Shown piece by piece: positions 47,960-60,590 of a stretch of 64,000 nucleotides of DNA. This DNA comes from Eumeta japonica. Lineage: Eukaryota; Arthropoda; Insecta; Lepidoptera; Psychidae. The notes beneath the pieces are model-generated. The model did no database searches, was not told the DNA's origin, and worked only from the letters and a program-made list of their open reading frames with translations. Location of the stretch: contig BGZK01000096.1 in NCBI GenBank assembly GCA_005406025.1, positions 310,001-374,000 of the forward strand, read 5' to 3'. Both the position numbers and the translations under genes were made by a program. Each line of letters opens with the position of its first letter. The stretch's first letter is position 1.

Positions 47960-48280
47960 GTCAATGGGACCCGATTATTAAGCGTCCGCTGTCTGTCCCT
48001 GTGTATATGTCTGTCAGCGGCCTGTATCTCATGAACTGTAATAAGAAGACAGTTGAAATTTTCATAATTTATGTAATAAAAATAAAATATAATTAAAAAT
48101 TAAAGGGTGCCCTTTTACAAGAGACGTGTTTCCATCGGCGTTTTTATTTTCATTCTTACCATTTCTTCTTGTTTTTCATTAACAAATCTTAAAAAGTATA
48201 TAGTGTCGAATATTATACAGCGGTACGGAACCTTTCGTGTGCTAGTCCGACTAGCACTTGGCCGGTCTCTACAAACAAAT
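47960..48280 (-). repeat. 'GGGACCC...CTTGGCCGG' lepidopteran repeat
   Basis: 'atgggacccgattattaagc', 'ggcctgtatctcatgaac' and 'tccgactagcacttggccgg' occur in the order seen across many lepidopteran loci. This is one of the main reasons for the taxonomic call. A neighbouring opposite copy starts at 48545 (cagtcaagtgcgagtggttt). Confidence 0.65.
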
Positions 48281-48675
48281 TTAGCGCATACGAAATCTCG
48301 GACACATAAATATTTTATGTATAAACATAAGCTCATATAATTCGATATAATTCTAAAAGAAAAGTTGAAAAAATTATACGAATTTCGCCCTGTATTTATA
48401 AAGCCATTAAGTATTTACATAATTCATTTGTACGCTTCAAAAAACTTATAATATTTTTTGGTGACTGGTCACAAGTGTGCTCGTCCGTCTGTATTGCTTG
48501 TGTATATGACATTGTTGTCCGGGTCATGGTGCCCGCCAAATGAAAAAAAAACCACATCAGTCAAGTGCGAGTGGTTTCGCGCGGAGAAAGTACCGTACTA
48601 CGAATCATCGCACTACCTGTTGTTTTTTTTTGATGTGCCTCGGACCTCCTTGTTGTGATTAGAAAAAAACACGAA

Positions 48676-48712
48676 AAGCCTTCGTTGGCCACAGTTTGAA
48701 CGAAGGCTCCGT
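48676..48712. repeat. Hairpin with 11-bp arms
   Basis: AGCCTTCGTT and AACGAAGGCT around 'ggccacagtttg'; resembles a terminator-like hairpin, but in a eukaryote it is most likely repeat-derived. Confidence 0.5.
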
Positions 48713-48829
48713 ATAACTAAATTACTACAGTAACTACTAGACAGCTTGAATCTATGGTTAATCCTTGGTGAAACATATTTTATACGCGTTTCTGTTGTTA
48801 AAAAGAAACTGTTATACACTTACGTGAAA

Positions 48830-49600
48830 ACTTAACAAATTATACTCATTTATTATTAATAAAAAATAATTGTCTTTGATAAATTAAAAATTATCCATGC
48901 AAATTTAATAGTAAATATTCTGCGTGTTAAAAAAATATAATTTTAGTGACTATTAATTCTTTGAATAAAAAATAACCTCAAATCTTTATTTATATTACAT
49001 ATATAACATATACACACATAGTTTTATAAATAAGAGAAAAATATTGACATGGTAACATATAAATTTTCAGAAATACGTGCATGTAAATACATCTATAATT
49101 ATCTATTTATTAAATTATAGCTCAACATCTATGCATATTGTTTCAACATTATCATTAGATTTTTCTAACACGCGAAAACTTAATATTTTGCTTTTTCCGT
49201 GGTAATTTAAAATGTTTTCTTTTAGGTTCTCCTGTAAACTGACAATATAAAATAAATAACATTTTTCTCAAAATCTTACTTTCAACAGTTTTTGAGGGGG
49301 ATCTTTATGATTTTTTTATTGCATGCCTTAAGCGCGAGCGTAGGTATGCTTCTACTGTCGCCTGATAATCCCGTCTACGCTGGGTGTGACCGCGATAACT
49401 AAAAAACTATTTAACTTTTAAACTTAATTTCTTTGACAATCTCATCACTAATCGATTGGCAATAACTGCATTGAAAATCTCAGCTTGATATAGTACCGAT
49501 TAGCTGTAATTATATTTTTTAACTGGCAGTTATTCATGTTTTGATCCGTCATTTCGCTTAAATATCTAAAATAGAGGTTAAGATTGAGTGTGAATTTGTT
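48830..49600. other. AT-rich, no gene recognised
   Basis: Nothing identified except a 'gcatgccttaagcgcgagcg' GC-richer patch near 49325. Confidence 0.35.
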
Positions 49601-49650
49601 TACTTTTGGTATTGCCAACAGATGGCGCTAGTAATATTATAACATTCTCG
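49600..49650 (+). repeat. Family B 'CAACAGATGGCGCTAG' copy
   Basis: 'gccaacagatggcgctagta' then 'atattataac'. Short match to the copies at 13215 and 50258. Confidence 0.55.
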
Positions 49651-50229
49651 TTAAAAGTGAAAAAAAATCATGCAACAAATAACACATAATATTTCATTAT
49701 GGTGTCTAATAAATATGAAATTACTTATCCTTTTTTCGATTCAAGTTTACTATAAAACTATTTAAAAATTAAAAATTGAAAAAGAGGATTTTTGGTGAAA
49801 TGCTCATATGTTATCATAAACCTCTAATTTAAATAACACACGTATATCACGAGCGCTTAAGGCATGCACATTTGGTTTTACCAAATTTTTTTTTATGTAC
49901 TGAGGAAAGTATACAAAATCTAATATTTATGATATAGTTATATAAAAAGAACATGTATTCCACGTAACAAAGTCATTCATTTCATACTTCATATGATTTT
50001 TCGTACACACAACTAGTGAATTTACCCCGAATTAAAGCCATAACGAAAGTTCGTTATTTGACATTCATAATTTTTTGTTAGTTTTTTAACATAAATATTT
50101 TCAAATTAGTAATATATTCTCTGGAAAAACACGATTTTAGACAAAGAAAATCTAAACACTGATTTATAGCGTACAATTTTGTAAAAATTGCATTTTTGCT
50201 ATACTATGTTTGGATGTAGTGCTAAGTAC

Positions 50230-50295
50230 CTGTAGGCTTAACATAACGTTTCCAACAACAGATGGCGCTAGGTGCCATTATTAACGTTAGCAATT
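50230..50295 (+). repeat. Family B 'CAACAGATGGCGCTAG' copy
   Basis: 'aacaacagatggcgctaggt' then 'gccattattaacg'. Close to the 13215 copy over about 35 bp. Confidence 0.6.
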
Positions 50296-51284
50296 ACTAA
50301 TGTATACTTCTGCACTTTATATAATGCGTCTATATTATGCATCTGTATATTTATTGTTGAAAATGAACAAAAAAGACTTTTCCCGTTCTATTGCAATTTT
50401 TCTGTTTCTACATCTGTTCTTCCGTAAAAGGTTGGCACTGCGCGGGTGAATTTTCTGAAATTGCAAATGTTTATGAGCGACGGAGATCACCCACTCTTTT
50501 TGGCATGGTCGTTTGCTCCTTGAAACGCCATAAAAAAGCCGCCGAGAAAAGCTCGGTCGTCAGATTCTCAAATCTAATGATAGCTCATTGGGGGACAATC
50601 TCTATCATGTATGGGTAGCCGCTAAACGGTAGCGGACGAGCGTGCTATATTTTATTTTCAAATAAAAATATAAAGATTTCAAGCTATGCAAATAGCACGA
50701 TATATGCAGACGTTGAGTATGAGATGAACCAGCCTGAGAGCCTCATGGGCCGACTATCTCAATAAGATAAGAATAAGGTGGTGCAGGATATAGCCTTCAA
50801 AAGCCAACACAACCTTACGCAGATGGCCTCTTTTTATTTCGTGACATATCAAATTAGAGGGTATGTTGTTAGGGTCTTTAACTTATAATTTTATTAATAT
50901 TAATAAATTTAAAGAAAGTGATAATAAAATTTTTTAATATCTCTTTCTTTATTTCCGAAACTAGCAACACTTATATAAAAAGTACAGAACGCAGTTTTTT
51001 AATTATAGATTAGATACAAAAAAACCTAATGGATATCTATAGTCTTAAAATAACATGGTCAATCGTTCAATATTGAGCGTAAAAACTTACATTTGCAGTC
51101 GTCCTAGTTATAAAACAAATTTAGCTCATATTAAAACAAACTATTCAATGCATGGATCGCTCTCCATGTAACTTCAAGTGGCATTTGTCCGATTTAAAAA
51201 AAAAACCATAAATGTTTTGATAAAAAAAAAATAAGTACTTGATCGTATAGTTTTGTCCTTGCCCGAATTATTATTACATTTAAG

Positions 51285-51480
51285 AAACTCATGATTGTTT
51301 CCCTGAAGGGCACGCAGAGACCACAGATACAAGTACAGTCAACACGGTACGATGTACATCCTTTTCTGCATCATCTACACTCATCTATCGGTTCATACAA
51401 GCTCGTCTCTTTCGTGTGCTTAAAACTTATCCCTTCTTTGATATGCCATCAACTTGGTCCGCGTAGGATGTTCTAGGGCG
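51285..51480 (+). repeat. 'CCCAGAAGGG' dispersed repeat, third long copy
   Basis: 'gtttccctgaagggcacgca', 'gagaccacagata', 'gcatcatctacactcatcta', 'acaagctcgtctctttcg' and 'ggtccgcgtaggatgt' follow the same order as at 47678. Confidence 0.6.
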
Positions 51481-51699
51481 CCATTTGCCGGCCCTTCCCT
51501 CACACACTTCGCTCTGTAGAGTTGTTTTGTCTTGTCAAGTTCTTCCGTCTTTCCGCTGAAATACGACGGTCTCACAGAATACAGACGTGAAGTAACAATT
51601 TCCGCTGTTAGGGAGGGAGTAGGCGGACTTCACCCTCCGGCATCCCTCTCTCCCTCTGTCAACGGAGGGGGTCCATTAGATACCCTATTCGTAACCCAT

Positions 51700-51822
51700 G
51701 AGGCCGGAAACGGGCTGGTGACTCCTCTCGGGTTGGGAGTGTCCATGGGCGACTATGGACACCTATATTCACGTGGCTCGGAAATTCATTTGCGCCTCGA
51801 ATATGTAATAAAATAAAATATG
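51700..51822 (+). mobile_element. LINE 3' tail of the 'GTGTCCATGG' type, copy near a SINE
   Basis: 'ttgggagtgtccatgggcga' and 'gcgcctcgaatatgtaataa' ending in 'aataaaataaaata'. It abuts a candidate minus-strand SINE. Confidence 0.55.
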
Positions 51823-51824
51823 GA

Positions 51825-52020
51825 TTTGGAAACCGGGATCTTAAGCCGTCCACGCTGGTCCAGTAGCGGGTCAACGCTGCTAGCGACCGTCTTCGCCGAT
51901 TCAGTAAACAACGTCCGACACTGACGACTTATTTTGATTATATGACCATGATCAGAATCGAACCCCGCGCCATCTGACGCGAAGCTCCGATGCTGTTGAT
52001 CGCTGAGCAACCGGCGCTCG
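51825..52020 (-). mobile_element. Candidate tRNA-derived SINE
   Basis: On the minus strand a B-box-like GGTTCGATTC (about 51957-51966) follows an A-box-like 'ttgctcagcg' by about 35 nt. A non-tRNA body follows, ending near 'cggtttccaaatcc' and an A/T-rich tail. No cloverleaf could be closed, so it is not an intact tRNA gene. Other explanations remain open. Confidence 0.35.
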
Positions 52021-52364
52021 CTGAGTCTTGACTGACATCTACAGTGAACTGTGTAAATATCAAAAATGTTCTCTCTGCGAAATATTTATTGATATAAGTA
52101 TTTTTTTAAAAAAAATCCCGAAGGTTTCAGGGTGGCTTCATCATCTCGAGCCAAAATCGCTGAAGCATTAAAGTTGGCTAGATTAAACTTTCACAATAGA
52201 TTAAATTTATTGTAACACATGTGGAGACTATGAAGAAATTCATTTTGTAAAATGATAGATTGGGGGATGAAAGGTTGTATAAAATTCGTAAAATTCAATA
52301 TATATATATAATACCCATTTTATATATATATATTTTCAATTTCCCGGGTTCGCGTCAAACTGAA

Positions 52365-52494
52365 AATTTAATGGGACCATTTGATGCGGGATCATTTGTT
52401 GATGGTTCTAGGCTACTCATTTTTAGAATTCCGTAAATCCTTCGCCATTTTATTCATAATAAAAATTACCCAGCAAAGCGGGCGGATCAGCTAG
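52365..52494 (+). mobile_element. Helitron 3' end, copy 1
   Basis: Shares about 130 bp with 62010-62142: 'gatgcgggat', 'gatggttctaggctactcat', 'ttttagaattccgtaaatcc', 'ttcgccattttattcataat' and 'acccagcaaagcgggcggat', then CAGCTAG|T. A GC-rich hairpin just before CTAG-T is the Helitron 3' end. A (TA)n run follows directly. Confidence 0.65.
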
Positions 52495-52564
52495 TGTATA
52501 TATATATATAAACTAGAAACTAAACATTTAAAAATGTAAAAACTACTATGTAATTTTACACGTT

Positions 52565-52800
52565 TGCTAACTTTTCGTCCGCGTGTTCCTTCGTCTTTTA
52601 TATTGAATGTTGTGAAGTCGCGAAGGTTGCGACTTCGGATCAACTCTCTTGATCTAAAATCTGATCCCAAACTCGGTTTCCATCCTGGTCCTGTTCCCGA
52701 TTTTGGTCCCACTTCCGGCTTTGGATACAACCCTCCGTTCCGTTTGCAATTCTTATACCGCTATCAGTCGCGTTTTCGGATTAAACGAAGCTGGAGCGAA
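52565..52800 (-). mobile_element. Decayed GGGACC-repeat element with Helitron-like end, minus copy
   Basis: On the minus strand it reads repeated GGGACC/GGATC phrases (e.g. gggaccaaaatcgggaacag) and ends 'cacgcggacgaaaagttagc'. The plus-strand counterpart is 62260-62496. The open frames here come from the GGGACC repeat, not from a gene. Confidence 0.5.
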
Positions 52801-53590
52801 TACTAGTATAAAAATAAATTATGGGATGTATTATTCTGGAACAGTGTAGCTTTTTATTGGTGAGTTTTTACAATCGATAATATTTCGTATTAACAGTACA
52901 AATACACGGACGAAGTCGGAAGCGAACGCTAAAATAGATTACGCAAAAAACTTTCATGAGGAAAAAAACATTCAGACTTAACAAGTTTGGCGTTGATCGG
53001 TCGTATGGAGCTGGAGTTCGACGATCTCGTATAGACAAACATGCGTTTTTAAACATGCAGAAAATTCTTGGGCGGATATTATTTACTTGTAAGGTTTTTC
53101 AGAAAATCGATGCAGGTGTTCAACCTGACGGCCCCCACTACTCGCAGTCGTTTGGATGCAACACGACGGGTTGTAAATTCATACGTGCAACCGTGCAACT
53201 GATTCACACTCGCATGCAATATGCGCTTTCACGAATCGTGGATTACCTCGAGATGAACGGTTCTCGCACCACTACTTAGATCATTAAAGTGCTTTATTAA
53301 CAGCACTGACCGTAATGACAAACAGAAGGAAATTAACCACGTATAAAAGTACAAGCTATAGGTAATAATAACTCGTAGAAGACAAAGTTGTTTTGGGTTT
53401 TTATTCACTGCGCTGGTGAGGCAGGCAATGCGGGCGGCTTAATTCGTCTTAAGTTATTCAGTTAAGTTAATACAACTTATACTTATATACTAATATTAGT
53501 ATTTAAGTGATGGTCGGGACCTAACCTTACCTTCTCGTCCGAAATGGTTGTTCACAACCACTAAGCCACGTCCACGCGAATGATGATGGA
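52801..53590. other. No gene recognised
   Basis: The 107-codon frame at 52956-53279 and its antisense neighbours have no family I recognise. Balanced composition, possibly an old repeat. Confidence 0.3.
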
Positions 53591-53595
53591 TAACT

Positions 53596-54003
53596 TCTCT
53601 CAAAAACTGAATTAGTAGAATTTTTACTAATTGAAGTAGTAATAGTAGAAACTACATCAAAATTAGTAATTTTTAGTTGAATCTACTACAGATTTACTAA
53701 GTTTGTAGGCGTTACTTTTCAATTAGTAATTTTTCACTAATTGAAAAAGTAATATGGTCCAACTTCACTACTGAATTAGGAGTTCTGAATTAGTAGTCAC
53801 TTGACAATTAGTAAAATAATCACTTTTATAATAGTAGAATTATACTTTTTAATTAGTAGAAAATTTACAATTTTAATTTGTAATCATTTCTACTAATCGA
53901 AAGAGTGGATAACCACTTATTGCTGGTCGTATACTTTGGACATCTTAAAATAGTAGCTATTGACTATTAATTAGTGGTTTTCCACTAATTCAGTTTTAGA
54001 GGG
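53596..54003. mobile_element. Foldback/MITE-like element built from ATTAGTA/TACTAAT palindromes
   Basis: The ends are inverted repeats: left 'caaaaactgaattagtaga' and right 'ccactaattcagttttagag', reading the same with few differences. About a dozen ATTAGTR or YACTAAT units fill the 408 bp, many as short hairpins (e.g. aattagtagaatttttacta-att). No ORF and no clear target duplication. Confidence 0.75.
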
Positions 54004-55620
54004 TTAGTTACGGGATATAAGGTGACTTTTAACTTACTTTAGTTTTATTTTGGTCTGTAAAGAAAGCTCAAATCAGGTTACAGTTTGGATCTAAATCTAA
54101 TTCCGGTCGTTCAGTCGTAATTTGCACGGTTTCAGGATTTCGTTGAGGAACCCTGATAGCGGAAAACCCTCGGATTAAAAAAGTAACCGACACAAAAGTC
54201 TACTCTCCTCAAATCACTTGCCATTTTGCTTCCAATCAAAGAGAAATCATTTGAGTGTACTCAACTTCGAGCGCTAGTGATGTGTTCTCATCTGTTTTCA
54301 TCGATACATCGATATTTTGAGGAGACTTAAACCGATGTTTATTATTACTTTCAAATATGCATTTATTTTTCGTGTTCTGAAAATATACTATAATACCAAC
54401 TAATATAAAAAAATACGGCTACGTATAACCTTTACGCGTGATTGAAGTAAAACATTTCCTTTTGGTGTCTTTGGAAGCAATTATAACTAAACTAAAATCA
54501 ATTAGTCATGTAAGACTTTAATAGCATAAACCATAATCAATAACTCCCCAGAATAAATCACAAAATGTTCATAAAGCAATTTTCCTTCAAAAGTATTTAC
54601 ATTTTTATTAAAATCTTTTCACCTTGAGAAACTGTGAAACACTTTTTGAAATCTACTCCTTGACAATCTATTTTCATATGTAATCCGTGGTATCAAAATA
54701 GATGGGGAGCGATATCGAATGTTGACAGAAAGTGAAATTGTTGTTATGTCTTCCCTTCCCACAACATATTCGCGCTCATTATAATAAAAGCGAGTATTTA
54801 TGGATGTTGTATTTTTTGTTGTAATTTTAACTTGAACTTTTTTTTGTATATTATGTTAAATGCCATTGGTCTTGTCGCCGATCGTTTAATGTGGGTTTTG
54901 GAGTTTCAAAGTTTAATTATGCAACATGTTTTATGTAACATACTTTATCAAATCGGTGTAAATTCATGATTTGATAAAATATATTTATTTACTTGCTTTT
55001 CCTTTTGTGTATATTGCAAGAAAATCGTTCACAAGTCAAGTCGCGCATCTGAGTTAACACATATTATTTTTAAATAACTATAGCAACGCCCTAAATACAA
55101 AATATATTAAACTGATACTACAGCGTATAAAAGAAAAAAAAATCTTTATTTTCATTTAATTTGACACACCTCTGGCCAAAATTATTCCAGTAACAGATCC
55201 CTACGAGATTACGCCTTAAACAGAATAAATTTGTAATCCTACACGAAATTTGCCCTTTAACAATATTAAACACACAAAGACGTATGGACACATAATGCGG
55301 ACGCTAACTTATCGATGTACGACAAAATATCGATATACGAACACAACTCTAATATCATCGCGAGAAGCGAGGCAGGCCCGCCACAATACAGCGAGGATGT
55401 TATATTTTTCTGTAACTCAATATCACCATTTTGGTTTCGGTCGTATAGAAGGTTATGCTAGCTTTATTTATGCGCTATGAACTGTTGACATTTCTTTTGT
55501 GCTTGAAATCATAAGAAGGATGGTTTAAAAAAATAATTTTTGGCAAATTCTCCTTCACTGATTTTGTTCACATGAATAAAATGTAAAATTTAATAGACGA
55601 TTAACGAATTGTAAATTAAG
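54004..55620. other. AT-rich, no gene recognised
   Basis: Nothing identified beyond A/T runs. Confidence 0.35.
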
Positions 55621-55624
55621 AAAA

Positions 55625-56430
55625 TAGAATGTATGTACTTATGTACGCACGTCAGAAGTTACACTTCTTTGGTGTAACAAAACAAAAATAACTCCAAAAT
55701 TTCGTCCTTCAAGCCATTTTTCTACATTTCTAAAAACGAATGTATGAAATTAATTAATTTTCTATATATATCTGTATACATAATTTATTCATGTACCAAG
55801 AATAATTAGAATGAAATATTTCTTAAATAGTAATGTAATAATAATAATTTAATATGTAACCAAATAAAAATAATACATATCGACAATTGACCTCAAATCT
55901 GTAAACGTGCTCAAAAAAATTTTTTTTTATTGCATGCAAATAATTAATTCCAATAAAATAAATCGGGACTGGAGTGCAATAGTAAATACTATTTATTAGT
56001 AAAGTTTATTTTAAAATTGAAAAATTAAATAAAGTAATATCTATTTTCTTTTACGATGTAAATTTTATCTTTTCATTTGAAATTATAACAATTATAAAGT
56101 GACAAATTGGAATACGTTAACGTTATTTTGCTGACATCTTCCATTTTCCATTCAGCCACAGAAAACCCACAGACTGATGTCACTGTAGAACTTGCTAATT
56201 CTGTCTGTGTCACAGTCATTTTAATATTCGGAATAACGATATTGGATATCGTCCATATTTTGATAAATAGTAGCTCCTCCAGCTCGAACATTTGACACAT
56301 CAGTTATTAGTAGTCTGAAGTTGCTTGCAAAACCGCTTGCGAGCAACTTCATACTATAGTTTTCTTGTCACCCCGATAAAAATTCACACTCTTCATTTTT
56401 TCATAATGCTTCAGAAGAAATATAACTTTA
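55625..56430 (+). repeat. Composite repeat, copy 1, with coding-like core on the minus strand
   Basis: Starts 'acgcacgtcagaagttacac', has 'gcatgcaaataattaattcc' at 55933, and ends near 'cttcagaagaaatataactt'. The core 56100-56310 gives a minus-strand reading MFELEELLFIKIWTISNIVI, then TVTQTELASSTVTSVCGF. A hairpin (56322-56355, gaagttgcttgc... gcgagcaacttc) lies beside it. The flanks match 60236-60570; the core matches 60950-61240 in inverted orientation. Confidence 0.6.
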
Positions 56431-56579
56431 AAAAATATTGTACGTGTGACTTCGAACACGTGATAGAAGTGAAACTCCTTAAATAACTCTTCACGGATGT
56501 AATGAAACAATCACAGGATAAAAACGTAAATGATAACAAAACAAAACGTTAAACATTAATTACACAACGCGTGGTATCT

Positions 56580-56830
56580 CAGCCGTTTATATATAGCGCC
56601 TTACGCGAACATCTACAACACGCGCATGCGAGGCGCCGTCTTACTCTGTCGTTTTGTATAGTTGTGTATACGTCACCCTCTTTTATTTCATTCCCATTGT
56701 ATCGAAATGTGTAGCTCTCTCTCTCTCTCTATCTCCTTCTCTTTTACGTTATATATTTGTTCTCTCTCTCATGTAACGAAATGTGTCTAAGCGTGACGTA
56801 TCCTTGAAATTTCATTCTCGATTCTATCCA
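56580..56830 (+). promoter_or_regulatory. CpG-richer patch with TATA and NRF1-like motif, plus a (CT)n run
   Basis: TATATATAG at 56589, ACGCGCATGCGAGG at about 56619-56632 (close to the NRF1/Ewg consensus) and (CT)n at 56715-56730. It could be an alternative promoter, but the following 'agctctctctctct' and 'tctcatgtaacgaaatgtgt' passage looks repeat-like, so this is tentative. Confidence 0.3.
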
Positions 56831-56944
56831 ATTAGCGATCATCGAATCACATAAAAAATTTCATCTTAAAAATCTATCATAGCTGTGATTGTCTCATTTG
56901 TTTTTTTGTTAATGAATTGCGCGCTAGATAGAACGTCGCCAACT

Positions 56945-56989
56945 GCGCATATTCATAATTATACGGGAAGTATAATTATGAATATGCGC
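56945..56989. repeat. Perfect 20-bp hairpin with 5-nt loop
   Basis: GCGCATATTCATAATTATAC, loop GGGAA, then the exact reverse complement. A G-T pair could extend it by one. Confidence 0.95.
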
Positions 56990-56999
56990 GTGTAAAATT

Positions 57000-59900
57000 A
57001 ATTCCTATATTAATCAGAAATAAATAAAAATATGGCGGAGCATAGTACTGATGGAATAACGTGTCATGAAAAAGGAAAATTTAATTCAATTTATGTGGTT
57101 TATTTACAGCGGACATGAGACACCCGACACATAACTCCGACAGATAATACCCAACTAGGGAAGATCTAATAGATCTAATAGATTTTGATAATATCTGTGT
57201 AAAAAGGCTATATAACATTTTTCATGTACGGAAGATGTATGACAGATTTTTATAATACAGATGATTTACGGCATGACCCGAGCCAGCACGTGGCTGACCT
57301 CATCTCGCACAAACACTCGCTACAACAAACCGTTCTCTGAGTACATAAAAATATCCACGACCGCAAAACAAATTAACCGTCCAACAAAAGTTGGGACGAA
57401 TGTTAACATGTAACTAAGAGAGTTAACTAACTCACGGACGCCTATTGATGGCTCCTATCGTGGTGAGCGTGAATATAATTTATACATTTATATATAGAAA
57501 TCTTATCGCGTTGAATATTAATCGTTGAATGTATATAAGTATTGTACATAATTGACCGAGCAAACTTACGGTAGAGTTGATGGTTATTTTAATATTAAAT
57601 AAGTTGGATCATAAAATCTTTATGAGAAGCGCCTCGTGTTTACATCATAAAAACGTGTGTTTAGGTAAAAAGTTACCGAGCGCCCTATTAGACAATCATA
57701 AAATATATAATAATAATGATAATAATAATAATTTTTATCTTTCCTTCACAAATTTAGACTATTGTGGAGTCTGACGTCTGAAATAGGCCTAAATAACTGT
57801 GTTACAGGTCACCGGCTTCCCAACACAATTTACAATGTGTTTACAATGTGTGCGTGTATACATATAGTGAGAATGTGCGTATTTACGTGTACGTGTGTAT
57901 TTAGGGTTTAAAAAAATCTTAATTAATTGTTTAAATGTTTGATAAATAAAAGAAATCATTATAAATAACTGTAAAAAATTATTAAGAATTTTTTTTTAGA
58001 TTGTATTAAGATTCTATCCAAGCATTTGTTACTTATTATAGCGGTATATGATCTCAAAATCTACACGTATTTATAACAAATAAAAGAAATCCACACTTAT
58101 GCTATAGAATCGGAATAAATTTCTTTCGTGACTGACCCCGAGTTCATACAAGACTGTAGCATCTAAGTGTGTAGTTTCGACTATCTACATCCTTTTAATA
58201 AACAACTGTGCTATTGTCTGGATCCTTTACTACCTTTAACAATATTGTACAATAACTCTATGATCATCCTGTTATACAAAACGAAGATTACGATAAAAAG
58301 ACCCAAAACTGTTTTTCTCGCCATTCATATTTTTATTTTGATCGCATTGTGTTTGTGATTTTAAACTTCTTTTAGAATGGCAATATTAAAATTTTAGTAT
58401 GACATGTAACCGTATTGGCAACAGTGAAACATTACCATATTATAGTATTTGTCTTGCAATCAAATAGTTAAATATGAATTGTTCTTAAAAATATTTACAC
58501 TCCGGATAATTGTCATCGGACTCAAGTGAAGATGTAAACTGTGTTAAAATACTTAGTTTTGTGTAACTGTATCCCAAAATAAATATGTGAAGAAGCAGAT
58601 GATAGATAATATATCACCGCCATACATCACCATATCACCAATATATCACCAATAAAGTCCGCTTTCATAAATTTTTATCTCCATGCCAATACGTGTTTTA
58701 TAAATTTTATTAAAGCACTATCGTGTTACAGTTGCATGCAAATAAGCTTGAAAAATGTCAAAAGCCGTTAATAGTGATAGAAATACGAGGACGGTACATA
58801 AAGACATCTCTTATCATTTTTAAAGCATGTATATAGTTTTATTAATATTTATTTAGATACACACAATAAAATATATAACATTAGGAATCATGGAACAAAA
58901 TCTACATTAAACTATTTTAACAATATCAACGACGCTTAACACCTTACACATCGAAGCATAGCTCATTCCCATTAAAATTAAAACATGTTTAAATAAACAA
59001 TGAAAGAAAAATGCAAGCGTTCAGTAAAAGATGCGCAAATATGTTGCGCAGAGGCGTAATGTAACGCAAAGACTTCACGCTTGGTTCACACTCGATTTCA
59101 TTTTGTGTCTGAATTGCGTACCGCGGACTTAACATATATATGAAAATCTATTCATTAGATGTAAACTCCAAATAAATATTTTTAATTTATTTTCATATCT
59201 TGTGTATTTTCTATTCTCCAATTTAAAATTCTATCACATAAACGTCTGTTGCGAAAATGTAGTCCATTTTGAATTATAATATTAACGAGGATCGTCGAGA
59301 TGCGTGACGCCATCTTGACTTTAAAGTGTGACCAAAACTCAAAGGCGGTGAATTCGGAACGCGTCGGATATTGTTTTCACGGTTGGCAACACTCTAACGA
59401 GAAACGGAACGTGAGACGAAATGCGCGCCGGCCGCGCTCTTGGTATCTTGACATTTTGTGTAAATTGACACCGAATATGCCTTCGCAATTACGTGTTTAT
59501 GGTCTGTGGAGACACGTTCTGCATTAAAATTTACAGTGTACAAGCCATGAGCGTTCTGATTATAAAGCCATAGATAACAACTTGGCGGAAAGCGAAGATT
59601 TGTGATGATTCGTTTTGTTTTAATAAAATAAACATGACATATTTATTAAAAAATAATAATTAATAATAATAACAAACCAGCATAACATTTACTACACTTC
59701 ATATAAATATTGGATTATTTTCACAGTGATTGTATTATAGGCAAATATCCATCTTGCTTACTTTATTTACTAAATCATTTAACTCATTTACATTGCTCAC
59801 TAAATAAAGCGATATTTAATATCAATGAATAACAAAAAGTTACAAAAAAGGAAATAATCACTATGTTATAATAAATTAGAGTAAATTACTCTACGGATTA

Positions 59901-60230
59901 AATTATTATATCAATGATTAATTATTTTATATTGTACAGTAATAACATATCACGTAATTGCTGATAATTGTTTGTCTAAACAAGATGTAATCCAGAAAAA
60001 CATTATAACCTTTCGGTTTCAATATATATTGTGCTACTTTATTCTAGTTGCGATTATGTTACATAAAAAAATAATGTGCGGTCGGTTAAAGTATTCCATT
60101 TTGATTCTAATCAGAGGCTCTGTAGTCGATTGACACTTGACGGGCCGTTAAAAATTAACAGTACACAGCGAAGTTGGCACTAAATATAACCCTTCGAAAC
60201 TCATGAGCATTCATCACATCCAAAAATCGT
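57000..60230. other. AT-rich, no coding exon recognised; one CpG-richer patch
   Basis: 59275-59530 is less AT-rich and CpG-bearing (gaaatgcgcgccggccgcgc) with a 75-codon frame of no known family. The rest is A/T-rich and unremarkable. Confidence 0.35.
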
Positions 60231-60235
60231 GCGTG

Positions 60236-60590
60236 TAGTTATGTACGCGTGTGAGAAGTTATACTTCTTTGGCATCATTAAATGATAGTATTAATTGCAT
60301 GCAAATAATTAATTACAATAAAATAATAAAAGGACTGGAAAAGGATAGTTAACACAGTCAATGAAGTTCAGTTTAAATTTTAAAAATTAAATAAATAAAT
60401 ATTTATTTTCTTATATTAAGTGTAACATAAATTCTCTCATTATTCGAAATTCGAATTCTAATTCGAAGCGACAGCTTTAACCTGTTAATTTTGTTACACT
60501 GATGCGTGCGCATCTTAAAATTTCACTCTCATAATTTTTTCATAACGCACCTAAAGAAGTACAACTTCAAAATGCTTTGACAGAATTCAA
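60236..60590 (+). repeat. Composite repeat, copy 2 (flanks)
   Basis: 'gtgagaagttatacttcttt', 'gcatgcaaataattaattac' and 'aattttttcataacgcacct' line up in order with 55640, 55933 and 56395. The 56040-56380 core is missing here. Confidence 0.6.

Noticed and set aside
51532..51816. 94-residue ORF
   Set aside because: It overlaps the tail of a known-type LINE 3' end ('GTGTCCATGG') and has repeat composition.
51950..52020. Intact tRNA gene on the minus strand
   Set aside because: A- and B-box-like sequences are present but acceptor, D and anticodon stems do not close. Kept only as a candidate SINE head.
52491..52806. Pro/Gly-rich frames on both strands
   Set aside because: They arise from the decayed GGGACC repeat, which also occurs at 62260-62496 and 5125-5265 without keeping the frame.
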